A DNA stretch of 64,000 nucleotides from Sphingomonas sp. (GTDB lineage Bacteria; Pseudomonadota; Alphaproteobacteria; Sphingomonadales; Sphingomonadaceae). The stretch is from the NCBI GenBank assembly GCA_003248865.1, contig QFPK01000010.1:1-64000 (forward strand), in the 5' to 3' direction. Shown here piece after piece: positions 1-7,581 of the stretch (position 1 is its first letter; each line of letters begins with the position of its first letter). Made by a program: the position numbers and the translations under genes. Below the pieces are notes generated by a model. It made no database searches and was not told the origin of the DNA. It saw only the letters and a list, made by a program, of their open reading frames with translations.

Positions 1-527
1 AGCAGATCGGCGCGGGTTTCCGCCAGCTCGTTGAGGAGCAGCGAGCCGCCGCTGATCTCGGCGAGGATGGCGAGCAGGCCCGTGCCGGCCGAGGGCTCCA
101 GCACGATGTCGCGCGGGATGATCGCGGCCGCGGCAATGGCGGCAAGTCCGAGCGGGACCGGCGTCGAGAATTGCTGATGCGCCTGGCTCTCCTCGGAACG
201 GCGGGTGTGCGTCGGCAGAAGGCCGGAGACTTTCGACAAAGCGGAAAGACGTGCAGCCGGAGTGTCGGCTTTACGGAAAAGCGCACGTCCGTATTTGCGC
301 AGGAACAGGACGGTCGCGCATTCGCAGGCTTCGTAGGCCGTCTTCCAGTCCCAGACGCCGCTCGCGTCGGAAGCCTCGAAGGCGATCTCCATGGCGGTGC
401 GAAGGCCGGCGTTGTCGATCCGCTGCCCGCGTTCGAGCATGGCGAGAAGCTGATGGGCGGCGGCGATGATGGCGGACGCACGGACGATGGGCGCAGCCGG
501 CATGGCGACGGGCGATAGAATGTTCAT
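1..527 (-). CDS. Strawberry-notch-like methyltransferase/helicase protein (N-terminal part, runs off left edge)
   Basis: Open frame on the minus strand from ATG at 527 with no stop before the window edge, so about 175 N-terminal residues are visible. The first 70 residues are helical. Around residues 145-155 is LEPSAGTGLLA, a class I SAM-dependent methyltransferase motif I. This arrangement is typical of the very large plasmid/ICE proteins that fuse a methyltransferase-like region to a strawberry-notch NTPase/helicase, although the helicase part lies outside the window. It has its own leader, which resembles those of the upstream parB and ardC genes, and it follows a strong terminator. Family assignment rests on the N-terminus and neighbourhood only. 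Confidence 0.7.
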   Translation of the reverse strand, partial: MNILSPVAMPAAPIVRASAIIAAAHQLLAMLERGQRIDNAGLRTAMEIAFEASDASGVWDWKTAYEACECATVLFLRKYGRALFRKADTPAARLSALSKVSGLLPTHTRRSEESQAHQQFSTPVPLGLAAIAAAAIIPRDIVLEPSAGTGLLAILAEISGGSLLLNELAETRADL

Positions 528-622
528 GGTCGGGAACCTCGGGAGAGCGGGAAAGGGACGCCCGAACGGCGCTCTCTCTCGACCGCCCGGACTCGACCCG
601 TCCCGGCAGCCCTCTCACTCTC
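528..622 (-). promoter_or_regulatory. Conserved leader, copy A
   Basis: The ~95 bases before the start at 527 contain, in gene direction, GAGAGTGAGAGGGC (plus 612-622 on its distal side), GGGACGGGTCGAG and GAGAGAGAG. The same blocks in the same order occur before parB and ardC. This is the most diverged copy. It could be a shared promoter/operator or an RNA leader. Confidence 0.5.
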
Positions 623-645
623 GAAATGCCCTTCGCGGCCGGCAT

Positions 646-681
646 GAAAAAAAGCACCCCGGCCGTGCGGCGGGGTGCTTT
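646..681 (-). terminator. Intrinsic terminator of the parB-downstream small-gene operon
   Basis: In minus orientation AAAGCACCCCG and CGGGGTGCTTT (arms 671-681 and 651-661) form an 11-bp stem with a 9-nt loop followed by a T run. It lies just past the stop of the gene at 690-986 and separates that operon from the next leader. Confidence 0.85.
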
Positions 682-689
682 CCAAGAGA

Positions 690-986
690 TCAGTTCCAGT
701 GTCCGTCCGCGATCTCGCTGGCGATGAGCCTGCGCGCCTTGCGGATCAGGTCGTCGCCGCTAGTGTCGATGTGCCCGAAGAACCGCGCGCGGGTGCCGTT
801 CGCGGTCCAATCGGCATAGGCGCAATATTCACGGGTCTTGGTACGGAATGCCCGCATGTCGCTGGCCCAATGGGGCTTGGGTTCTATGATGACGGTAAGG
901 CCGTCCCTGGTCTCTGGCCAAGGGAGCGACCGTTCGGCGGGCGGGCGCTCGTGATCCGCCGCGAAGATGGCGTCGATGTCCATCAT
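690..986 (-). CDS. Hypothetical small protein of the ParB/ArdC accessory cluster
   Basis: 98 codons, not recognised. The protein is soluble, without signal peptide or membrane segment, and acidic at the N-terminus (MMDIDAIFAADHERP). Its start ATG at 986 overlaps the stop of the preceding gene (ATGA, 983-986), so it is probably translationally coupled. It is the last gene before the terminator at 646-681. Reality is supported by the coupling and the terminator; function is unknown. Confidence 0.6.
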   Translation of the reverse strand: MMDIDAIFAADHERPPAERSLPWPETRDGLTVIIEPKPHWASDMRAFRTKTREYCAYADWTANGTRARFFGHIDTSGDDLIRKARRLIASEIADGHWN

Positions 987-1246
987 GGCGCATCTCCCGT
1001 CTCCGGCCGCACGAAGCCGTCAGGATTGTCGGGGTCGGGCGGCAGATAAGCGTCGTAAGGATTGCCGTCGGCGAGATGGCCGAAGGGCGTGAAGACGTAA
1101 TCGCCCTCGTCGCGTCCCACCGCGCAGATGACGTAGCGTGGACTACCCGTCACCGCGTCGAGGCACTCCATGAGCGCGAGATTGCCGTCGCCTGCCGCGC
1201 GCAGCAGGGTCTGGAAATTGCTCCGGGCATGGGCGGGGATGCTCAT
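983..1246 (-). CDS. DUF6117-like small protein
   Basis: 87 residues when started at ATG 1246 (MSIPAHARSNFQTLLRAA). A longer frame extends upstream but runs into the preceding gene. The conserved-looking body contains GNLALMEC, RYVICAVGR and TPFGHLADGNPYDAYLPP, which I recognise as the DUF6117 type seen in plasmids and integrative elements of alphaproteobacteria. Both ends are four-base ATGA overlaps with neighbours. No biochemical function is known to me. The family name is recalled, not searched. Confidence 0.65.
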   Translation of the reverse strand: MSIPAHARSNFQTLLRAAGDGNLALMECLDAVTGSPRYVICAVGRDEGDYVFTPFGHLADGNPYDAYLPPDPDNPDGFVRPETGDAP

Positions 1247-1659
1247 AGCGGGCCTCCCTCGCCGGACATGGTCTGGTCGAGCCAGCCATCGGTATAGATC
1301 CAGTCCACGGTCTCGCCGGTGGCGAGGTCGAGGACATGGGCGCCGCCGCCGAAGCCGTCGAGCCGGGGCTTTGAGCAGGTGTTGGCGTATTGGAAACCCC
1401 ATCTGCCGGTGAGCCCGAACTCGGAGGCGCAGCGTTGCACGAACCGGATGAGGCGCTCAGGGTCGCCGGTCACGTCGTCGCGCATCCAGAGCTGGCTGCC
1501 GCCGTGCTCGGGCTGGATCGAAAGGAGGAAGCCATCGGAGGGCGGTTCCTCCGATGCGCCATCCTCGGAGAGCGTGTTGTAGAGGTCGAGCGCACGGGCG
1601 GCGTTGTCGGGCGTGCCGACGTCGAACAGGCACGAGAAATGGGTGAAATAATCGGCCAT
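1243..1659 (-). CDS. Hypothetical protein downstream of parB
   Basis: 138 residues beginning MADYFTHFSCLFDVGTP and ending in a four-base overlap with the DUF6117-like gene. Alternating hydrophilic and aromatic segments (GRWGFQYANTCSKPRLDGFGG) suggest a globular cytoplasmic protein. No signal peptide, membrane segment or catalytic motif is evident. It is the first gene of a three-gene overlapping set lying about 130 bases after parB. Likely accessory-element housekeeping, but its function is unrecognised. Confidence 0.6.
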   Translation of the reverse strand: MADYFTHFSCLFDVGTPDNAARALDLYNTLSEDGASEEPPSDGFLLSIQPEHGGSQLWMRDDVTGDPERLIRFVQRCASEFGLTGRWGFQYANTCSKPRLDGFGGGAHVLDLATGETVDWIYTDGWLDQTMSGEGGPL

Positions 1660-1787
1660 GACAGGCTCCTGAAACGAGAAAGCCCGGACCGCACGGCACA
1701 GCCATGCAGACTGTCGACCGTGGGACCGGGCAGAAGGAAGATCGGGATGGCGCGCGAGACGAACGGAGCCGCCCCGCGCTGCCCGCG

Positions 1788-3926
1788 CTATTCGGCGGCG
1801 ACCGCGTGCTGGATTTCGTCCTCGTCATCGACCGCGTCTTCGTCCTCACCCTCATCGGTGAGAAAATCCGGCAGGTCGGTGTCTTCGCCGGCGTCGGTCT
1901 GATCGTCCGGGATGGGCTGATCGCCATCAAGGGATGTCAGGCGCAGGGGCTCCGGCAGCCAGCAGGTGTCGGCGAGCAGGCGCTCGGCCTCCTTGGCCAT
2001 GTCGCCCTTCTTCAGGTGGTCGATGAGCTGGGCGGCCCGTTCGCCCGCGCCCTCCCGGACGGCTTCGAGGATGCGGGGCTTGGTGACGCGGCCGAGGTAA
2101 TTGCCGACGGTCGGCCTCCAGCCCGCCGTCACCATGTCGAGGCCGGTCTCGCGTGCCAGGCGGTCGGCCTGCGCGAGACGGACATCCAGACCATGCTGAC
2201 TGACGCCCGATCCGTAGGGGTTGGGCCGCTCGAACAGCGCGTTGACGCCGAAGCTGACGCAGTGGGCGAGCAGATCGAGCCGTGTGCCGGGATCGAGTTG
2301 GGTGAGCCAGTCCCACAGCGCCTGGTCGTCGGCCGGAACGTGATCACCCCAGCGGGCGTGCCGGTCGGCGATCTCGTGCGCCGCCGGACTGTCTTTCAGC
2401 TCCTCCGATTGGGCGGAGAAGAAGATGTGGCGGACACTGGCTTCCAGGCAGCCGGTCGGAGCAGTGCGCCGGAAGGTGTCGCTGGCCAGCTTGTGCAGCA
2501 ACAGGGTCATGGCGACGTCGGGATGCTCGGCTACGGTATTGCGCAGCGCCAGGGTGCGATGCGCGGTCAGTTCGATCACGAGACGCTCGGGCAATGGCTT
2601 TGCGCCGTCCTCTTCCTCGTCCTCCGGCTCCGCGGGCTGGCCGCCGATGGTGATGACGGCGCGTTGCACGGCAGGCGTAGCCGCAGGACCGTCGCCGCCG
2701 TCGAACTCGGGGGTGTCGTCCCCTTCGGCATCGACCGGACGCTCGTCCTCGGGACGGACATAGCCGCGATCCACCGACAGCGAACCATCGGAGTCCAGAC
2801 TGACGAAGACGCCGGCGATGGCGATGTCGGCCGGATCATAGACCGTCGGACGCTGCTCGAAGGCCTCGAGCGCCTGTTCGATCTCGCCGAGACGCACGTC
2901 GATTGCGTCGGGCAGTTCGTCGGTTTCGGAATATTCGGCCTCGAGCCGGTCATATTCGTCGCGCAGCGCATCGCGGGTCGCGCGCTCCTCGTCGGTCAGA
3001 TCGACCGCAGTCCCGACAAGTTCGCGCAAGCCCTGCTCGTGGCCATAGGGAAAGCTCAGGGCAGCATCGACCCACTTCCAGCCCTCGCTGGCAATCTCGT
3101 CGGCGGCGAGCTTGAGCTTTTCGGCCACGAGACGGTCGAGCAGGGCCGGATCTTGCAGCCAGCCGCCATCGTCGGACTGGAACAGATCGCGCAGCATCAG
3201 GCCGCCCGCCGCTTCATAGGCTTCGACGCCCACGAAGATGGCCCGCCGATCGGACGCCCGCACCGTGGTTTCGGTGAGCATCCGGCGGATGTGGTAGGGC
3301 TCCTTCTGCCAGCCTTCCTTGATCGCGTCCCAGACCTGTTGCTGGCGGTCATGGTCGGGGCTGACGGTGAAGGCCATCAGCTGTTCGAGCGTCATGCCGT
3401 CTTCGGCATAAATCTCCAGCAGCGCGGGGGCGACGGCGGCGAGCCGCAGGCGCTGTTTCACGATCGTGACGCCGACGAAGAAGGCGGCGGCGATGGCTTC
3501 CTCTGTCATGCCCTTGTCGCGCATGGCCTGGAAAGCACGGAACTGATCAAGCGGATGCAGCGGCGCGCGCTCCATGTTTTCGACCAGCGAGACCTCATCG
3601 ATGAGGATGTCGCTGTTGGCGTCGCCGACGACGCAGGGCACCGGCGCGGTCCTGGCCAGGCGCTTCTGCTTCACCAGCACCTCGAGCGCGCGATAGCGGC
3701 GGCCGCCGGCGGGCACCTCGAACATTCCGGTCTCATGGCCATCGGCGTCGAGGACGGGCCGGACATGCAGGCTCTGGATGAGGCCGCGCCGGGCGATCGA
3801 TTCCGCCATCTCGTCGATCGAGACGCCGGCCTTGATGCGCCGGACGTTGGCCTGGCTCAGCACGAGCTTGTTGAAGGGGATGTCGCGGGCCGACGACAGG
3901 GTGATTTTTTGAATGGCGGTCGCCAT
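1788..3926 (-). CDS. Large ParB/Spo0J-family nuclease-domain protein
   Basis: 712 residues from ATG 3926 (MATAIQKITLSSARDIPF). The frame opens 19 codons earlier, but the leader shared with the other genes ends at 3926. Residues ~18-100 are a ParB/Srx domain with NVRRIKAGVSIDEMAESIA, GLIQSLHVRP and PAGGRRYRALEVL, followed by an HTH-like region with EEAIAAAFFVG around 150-170. The remaining ~450 residues are long, partly acidic and end in a very acidic tail (TDEGEDEDAVDDEDE). Such oversized ParB proteins are typical of plasmids and ICEs beside ArdC and strawberry-notch proteins. No ParA is visible, so a role in partition, or alternatively in regulation, is inferred. Confidence 0.9.
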   Translation of the reverse strand: MATAIQKITLSSARDIPFNKLVLSQANVRRIKAGVSIDEMAESIARRGLIQSLHVRPVLDADGHETGMFEVPAGGRRYRALEVLVKQKRLARTAPVPCVVGDANSDILIDEVSLVENMERAPLHPLDQFRAFQAMRDKGMTEEAIAAAFFVGVTIVKQRLRLAAVAPALLEIYAEDGMTLEQLMAFTVSPDHDRQQQVWDAIKEGWQKEPYHIRRMLTETTVRASDRRAIFVGVEAYEAAGGLMLRDLFQSDDGGWLQDPALLDRLVAEKLKLAADEIASEGWKWVDAALSFPYGHEQGLRELVGTAVDLTDEERATRDALRDEYDRLEAEYSETDELPDAIDVRLGEIEQALEAFEQRPTVYDPADIAIAGVFVSLDSDGSLSVDRGYVRPEDERPVDAEGDDTPEFDGGDGPAATPAVQRAVITIGGQPAEPEDEEEDGAKPLPERLVIELTAHRTLALRNTVAEHPDVAMTLLLHKLASDTFRRTAPTGCLEASVRHIFFSAQSEELKDSPAAHEIADRHARWGDHVPADDQALWDWLTQLDPGTRLDLLAHCVSFGVNALFERPNPYGSGVSQHGLDVRLAQADRLARETGLDMVTAGWRPTVGNYLGRVTKPRILEAVREGAGERAAQLIDHLKKGDMAKEAERLLADTCWLPEPLRLTSLDGDQPIPDDQTDAGEDTDLPDFLTDEGEDEDAVDDEDEIQHAVAAE

Positions 3927-4010
3927 GATCTTTACTCCGCGACGGGCGGCCGGGAGACTCTCTCTCGACCTCCAACCCGTCACGAAGCGAAGCGCCGCCC
4001 TCTCACTCTA
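3927..4010 (-). promoter_or_regulatory. Conserved leader, copy B (parB)
   Basis: In gene direction this contains TAGAGTGAGAGGGC (distal edge at plus 4000-4010), GTGACGGGTTGGAG (plus 3974-3983 region), GAGAGAGAGTCTCCCGG and CCCGTCGCGGAG before the ATG. It matches copy C before ardC nearly block for block. The GAGTGAGAG box is 74 bases from the start codon. Confidence 0.6.
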
Positions 4011-4097
4011 AGAGGGCAGCGCCACGCAGGCGGAAAGGCGCAAAGCCGCAAAGCCGCGTCTTCGTCTTTCCGGTTTTCAGGCCAGTTTTCAGGATCG

Positions 4098-5048
4098 TCA
4101 CGCTGCCCGCCGTTCGTCATCGGCGCAGCCGGCAGCGGTGTCCGGCAGGAATCCGAGCAACCAGTCCGCCGCCTTGCTCGCCTGCGAGGCGGCGCGAACG
4201 ATGGCGCGGTTGTCCTCGCGCAGCACCTCGAGCCAGGAGCCGAGATAATCGGCGTGCCGCACGGTGGGCGTGATGCCGAGCGAGGCGCAGCAGAAGGCGG
4301 CGTTAATCTCCGCGATCAGTTCCTCGAAGGCGTATTTTTTCGAGCCGAATGAACCTGAGAAATCACGGTTCAGGCGTGAGGGGTGGCCCGTGGCGTGCCC
4401 CAGCTCGTGCAGGGCCGTCCTGTGCCAGTTGATCGGCTCGAAATAGGCCTGCGGCGGCGGCACCTGCACATAGTCGGACGTCGGGGCGTAGAAGGCTCGA
4501 TCACCGCCGATGCGGAAATCGATGCCCGTCGCCCGGATCAGGGCTTCGACCTGCGGTTCGATGAGGCCGCGAGGAGGCGGTGGTGCGACGGTGGCGACAC
4601 CTTCAGGCAGGCCGTCGCATTGCGCAGCGTTGAACACCGTGAAGCGCTTGAGGAACCGGATCACCGCGGCGTCGTCGCCGGTCTCGCGGGCGCGGCGCTT
4701 CTCGTCTTCCGGCGTGAAACGGTCGGCATAGACGACGGTGATGCCGTGCTCCCCGCGGCGGACATTGCCGCCCAGTGATAGGGCCTGGCGGAAGGTGAGC
4801 CAGCTCTGACTGGGAAAGCCGTGCTGGATGACCGCACCCCAGAGGATTAGCACATTGATCCCCGAATACTGCCGACCGGTCGCGGCGTTCTTCGGCATGG
4901 TGAGAGGAGCCTTCACCGAGGCTGATCCCCAAGGCTGGACCCAGGGGAACCGGCCGGCCTCCAGCTCGGCGATGATCGTGTCGGTGACTTCATCATAGAG
5001 GCTCGCCCGATTCTGACTGGCGCGAGCGGGTGCGGTTCTTCTGGACAT
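4098..5048 (-). CDS. ArdC-like antirestriction protein (ssDNA-binding domain plus zincin metallopeptidase)
   Basis: 316 residues from ATG 5048. The N-terminal part (~15-130), with LYDEVTDTIIAELEAGRFPWVQPW and NAATGRQYSGINVLIL blocks, is the ArdC ssDNA-binding domain (formerly DUF1738). The C-terminal zincin-like peptidase carries the HExxH motif HELGHATGH at about residue 213 and a downstream EELIAEINAAF glutamate. The family protects incoming plasmid or ICE DNA from restriction and is encoded in leading or maintenance regions of conjugative elements. It has its own conserved leader and is followed by parB 170 bases on. Confidence 0.9.
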   Translation of the reverse strand: MSRRTAPARASQNRASLYDEVTDTIIAELEAGRFPWVQPWGSASVKAPLTMPKNAATGRQYSGINVLILWGAVIQHGFPSQSWLTFRQALSLGGNVRRGEHGITVVYADRFTPEDEKRRARETGDDAAVIRFLKRFTVFNAAQCDGLPEGVATVAPPPPRGLIEPQVEALIRATGIDFRIGGDRAFYAPTSDYVQVPPPQAYFEPINWHRTALHELGHATGHPSRLNRDFSGSFGSKKYAFEELIAEINAAFCCASLGITPTVRHADYLGSWLEVLREDNRAIVRAASQASKAADWLLGFLPDTAAGCADDERRAA

Positions 5049-5130
5049 CGCGGATCTCCGCGACGGGCGCCGGGAGCCTCTCTCCCAGCCCTCAACCCGT
5101 CACGGAAAACCCGTCTGCACTCTCACTCTA
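5049..5130 (-). promoter_or_regulatory. Conserved leader, copy C (ardC)
   Basis: In gene direction this contains TAGAGTGAGAGTGC (distal edge plus 5120-5130), CGTGACGGGTTGAGG (around plus 5094-5103), GAGAGAGGCTCCCGG and CGCCCGTCGCGGAG. The order and spacing match copy B, and the GAGTGAGAG box lies 72 bases from the start codon. Confidence 0.6.
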
Positions 5131-5447
5131 TTGGGGGCGTTGCGGGGATCTCCCCGCAGAAGGGGTTGGGCGAGACCTTGGGCTCGACCGCAGGGGAAGG
5201 CATTCCCCCCTCCTGACATTCGAATCATAATGTGATCAACCAGCCCCGTAGCTTCGATCTGGCATATGCCAGAAAGCAGCGTCCCGGTTGCGCATCGAAA
5301 CTATGGCGAGGGCATCCGCACTATCGCGCACTGACTGAGGGGCTTGTGGAGGCATTTGAAAGCGCCAAACCGTCGCTACGCTATCCGAACTTGCGCGTTG
5401 AGCTGCTTACATAGTGCTTACACGATGAGGTACGAATGTGCGTGTAA
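5131..5447. other. Gene-poor edge of the integrated element
   Basis: No convincing gene. It holds a short hairpin (GCGGGG-ATCT-CCCCGC, about 5142-5157) and, nearer the tRNA, GCTTACAC at 5416-5423 facing GTGTAAGC at 5442-5449, with an extra GCTTACA at 5404. Such repeats beside a tRNA could be recombinase arm sites, but no integrase gene is visible here. Confidence 0.35.
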
Positions 5448-5473
5448 GCAAAGAGCCTCCCGAAGGAGGCTCT
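5448..5473 (-). terminator. Intrinsic terminator downstream of tRNA-Gly
   Basis: In minus orientation AGAGCCTCC and GGAGGCTCT form a 9-bp stem around a TTCG tetraloop and are followed by TTTG. It lies 28 bases past the 3' end of the tRNA, so it probably ends the tRNA transcript. Confidence 0.75.
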
Positions 5474-5500
5474 CTAATTCGCTGATTTCCCTAGGAAAAC

Positions 5501-5575
5501 TGGAGCGGGCGAAGGGATTCGAACCCTCGACCCCAACCTTGGCAAGGTTGCGCTCTACCCCTGAGCTACGCCCGC
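5501..5575 (-). tRNA. tRNA-Gly (anticodon GCC)
   Basis: Read on the minus strand, the gene starts GCGGGCG (5575) and its acceptor pairs with CGCCCGC (5505-5511), followed by discriminator T and encoded CCA (5501-5503). The D-arm (AGCTCAGGGGTAGAGC), the anticodon loop with GCC and the T-arm GGTTCGAATCC are all intact. The 3' half faces the accessory block, so this tRNA is the likely attachment site of the element to its left. Confidence 0.97.
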
Positions 5576-5628
5576 ATCCAGATCATCTGGCAGGGCCGCT
5601 CTGGCCGCCCTGCCGGGGTGAGGGGCGC

Positions 5629-5657
5629 GCTCTAGCCGAGCATTGCAGGCAGCGCAA
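5629..5657 (-). promoter_or_regulatory. Possible promoter of tRNA-Gly
   Basis: On the minus strand TTGCGC (plus 5652-5657) is followed after 17 bases by TAGAGC (plus 5629-5634). It would give a leader of roughly 45 nt that includes a GGCAGGGC/GCCCTGCC hairpin before the mature 5' end. The assignment rests on spacing only. Confidence 0.35.
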
Positions 5658-5675
5658 GCCCTTCCATAACGCAAA

Positions 5676-6641
5676 ATGTACACCCATATGAGCAGGCGAA
5701 AGCCAATTCCCGGGAGCAGCAACTTGGCCAGCCTTTCCCCCAATAACGGACTCGGCGGACCGTCCGCCGAAGACCGCGCCGCCATCGAGGCGTTCCGCCG
5801 TGACGTGCTGGAAGCCTCGCTCACCTCCGTCGTCCTCGTCCGCTTCACGGCGGACTGGTGCGGGCCCTGCAAGCAGCTCGCCCCGCTGATCGACAAGGCA
5901 GTTGCCGAAGTGGGCCACGGCCGCGTCTCCCAGGTGGTGATCGATATCGATCGCCAGCGCCTGATCGCGGAGCAGTTCCGCATCCAGTCCGTCCCCACCG
6001 TCTATGCCTTTGTCGGCGGCCAGCCGATGGACGGCTTCGTCGGCGCCAAGTCCGAACGCGAGATCAAGGCCTGGATCGAAAAGCTGCTCACCGCCCTCCC
6101 TCCCACGGAGGAGGAAGTCTCACTCGACGCCCTGATCGAAGCCGCCAACGCCCTGCTGGCCGAAGGGGACGCCGCACAGGCCGCGCAGGCCTTCGCCGCG
6201 CTGGCACAGGAAGCCCCCGAACGCGCCGACATCCTCGCCGGCTTCGCCCGCGCCCTCATCGCCCTCGGTGAGCTGGACGCCGCCGAATCCACGCTGTCCG
6301 GCATTCCCGCCGACAACAAGGATCAGGCCGTCGCGCAGGCGCGCGCCGCGCTGGATCTGGCCCGCACCGCCGCGCCCAGCGGCGAACTGGCCGCGCTGGA
6401 AGCCCGAATCGCCGAGGATCCGGCCGACCATCAGGCCCGCATCGATCTCGCCAACGCCCTGTTCGGCGGCGGCCAGCGCGACGCCGCGGCGGATCAGCTG
6501 CTCGCCGCCATCGCGGCCGATCGGGAATGGAATGAAGGCGCCGCCCGCACCCAGCTCCTGAAGCTGATCGAGGCGGTCGGCTTCGGTGATCCATGGTCCG
6601 TCGGCATCCGCCGCAAGCTCAGCCAGATCCTGTTCGCCTGA
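5676..6641 (+). CDS. Thioredoxin-domain co-chaperone, YbbN/CnoX-like
   Basis: 321 residues. The thioredoxin domain at ~30-145 contains the redox-active WCGPC (about 61-65) and the cis-proline loop SVPTVYAF. The C-terminal ~170 residues are alanine-rich helical TPR-like repeats (FAALAQEAPERADILAGFARAL). This fusion is the CnoX/YbbN architecture, in which a thioredoxin with TPRs holds oxidised client proteins for chaperones. The intact CxxC suggests redox activity, unlike the E. coli protein. A second ATG at 5688 is an equally possible start. The Lon-substrate-domain gene follows 13 bases later and is probably cotranscribed. Confidence 0.9.
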   Translation: MYTHMSRRKPIPGSSNLASLSPNNGLGGPSAEDRAAIEAFRRDVLEASLTSVVLVRFTADWCGPCKQLAPLIDKAVAEVGHGRVSQVVIDIDRQRLIAEQFRIQSVPTVYAFVGGQPMDGFVGAKSEREIKAWIEKLLTALPPTEEEVSLDALIEAANALLAEGDAAQAAQAFAALAQEAPERADILAGFARALIALGELDAAESTLSGIPADNKDQAVAQARAALDLARTAAPSGELAALEARIAEDPADHQARIDLANALFGGGQRDAAADQLLAAIAADREWNEGAARTQLLKLIEAVGFGDPWSVGIRRKLSQILFA

Positions 6642-6654
6642 GGGCAAGGGCCTC

Positions 6655-7305
6655 ATGACCCTGGAGCCGCCCGCCAGCCCCGCCGACCTGCCCGCGACCG
6701 TCCGGCTGTTTCCGCTGGGCGGCGCCATCCTGCTGCCGCGCGCGGTGCTGCCGCTCAACATCTTCGAGCCGCGCTATCTCGCCATGGTGCGCGACGCCAT
6801 GGCGTCGGACCAGATGATCGCGATGATCCAGCCCCGGGATACCGACGCCGACAGCCCAGACCTCTACGCCATCGGCACCACCGGCCGCATCACCCAGTAC
6901 AGCGAAACCGGCGACGGCCGTTTCCTTATCTCGCTTACCGGTCTCGCTCGCTTCCGCCTGAAGGCCGAACTGCCCGCCACCACGCCCTACCGGCAGGCGG
7001 AAGTGGATTATGGCGCCCATGAAGCCGATTGGGCGCCCGCCGACCCGCTCGCCGCCGCCACCCGCGCCCACCTCGAATCCACCCTGAAATCCTATCTGGA
7101 GACCCAGGGCCTCTCCGCCGACTGGGATGCGGTGAAATCGGCCGACGACGAAAGCCTGATCAACACGCTGGCCACCGTCTGCCCCTTCAGCAACGCCGAG
7201 CGTCAGGCCCTGCTGGAAGCCTCGGGCCTCCCCTCGCGCGCATCCACCCTCACCACCCTGATGCAGTTCGCCAGCGGAGAAGTCGGGGAAGGCACGCTTC
7301 AGTAA
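6655..7305 (+). CDS. LON peptidase substrate-binding-domain protein
   Basis: 216 residues from ATG 6655, preceded by a GAGGGCAAGGG-type ribosome site. The N-terminal PUA-like Lon domain contains VRLFPLGGAILLPRAVLPLNIFE followed by RYLAMV, TGRITQY and GLARFRL, the hallmark of stand-alone Lon-N proteins. There is no ATPase or protease domain. These proteins are common beside thioredoxin-type YbbN genes in alphaproteobacteria. A role in substrate recognition is inferred from the domain. Confidence 0.88.
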   Translation: MTLEPPASPADLPATVRLFPLGGAILLPRAVLPLNIFEPRYLAMVRDAMASDQMIAMIQPRDTDADSPDLYAIGTTGRITQYSETGDGRFLISLTGLARFRLKAELPATTPYRQAEVDYGAHEADWAPADPLAAATRAHLESTLKSYLETQGLSADWDAVKSADDESLINTLATVCPFSNAERQALLEASGLPSRASTLTTLMQFASGEVGEGTLQ

Positions 7306-7322
7306 GGATTGCAGCCCCCCGT

Positions 7323-7357
7323 TTGACGCGGAAATATATGAACCATATATGATCCAT
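7323..7357 (+). promoter_or_regulatory. Promoter with tandem 11-bp repeats upstream of the ParD-like gene
   Basis: TTGACG (7323-7328), 17 bases, then TATATG (7346-7351). Two head-to-tail 11-mers, ATATGAACCAT (7336-7346) and ATATGATCCAT (7347-7357), straddle the -10 region. The AT-rich repeats stand out in this GC-rich DNA and look like an operator, perhaps for the ribbon-helix-helix-like product encoded just downstream. Confidence 0.55.
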
Positions 7358-7382
7358 ATCCAACTCGTGGACGAGAGACGAT

Positions 7383-7580
7383 ATGGGACTGGTGAAGATC
7401 GACGACAGCCTGCACGAGGAAGCCCGCCGCGCCAGCACGGTGATGTGCCGCTCCATCAATGCGCAGGCCGAATATTGGATGAAGATCGGCATGCTCGCCG
7501 AAGCCAATCCCACCCTCTCCTACAACCAGATCGTGCAGATGCAGCTCGCCTCGGCCGAGGCGCAGCTGGCGGCCGCCTGA
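7383..7580 (+). CDS. ParD-like antitoxin-family protein
   Basis: 65 residues, MGLVKIDDSLHEEARRAS followed by RSINAQAEYWMKIGMLAE and a C-terminal helix. This matches the ParD-like family, a ribbon-helix-helix-like group related to type II antitoxins. No ParE toxin follows. Instead map begins one base after the stop (TGAGATG). The same pairing with methionine aminopeptidase occurs, to my knowledge, in other proteobacteria. The protein may be an autoregulator acting on the 11-bp repeats upstream. Confidence 0.8.
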   Translation: MGLVKIDDSLHEEARRASTVMCRSINAQAEYWMKIGMLAEANPTLSYNQIVQMQLASAEAQLAAA

Positions 7581-7581
7581 G

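Noticed and set aside
1704..4352. Very long open frame (882 codons) on the plus strand opposite parB
   Set aside because: It is an antisense shadow caused by high third-position GC. The minus-strand frame has clear ParB motifs and a conserved leader; the plus-strand product has no recognisable domain.
5232..5414. 60-codon plus-strand frame in the island border
   Set aside because: No ribosome site, no homology recalled, and it lies among putative attachment repeats. Could be an integrase remnant, but nothing supports it.
5344..5691. Plus-strand frame reading through tRNA-Gly (product contains GFEPSTPTLARL)
   Set aside because: This is the well-known spurious translation of the complementary strand of a tRNA gene.
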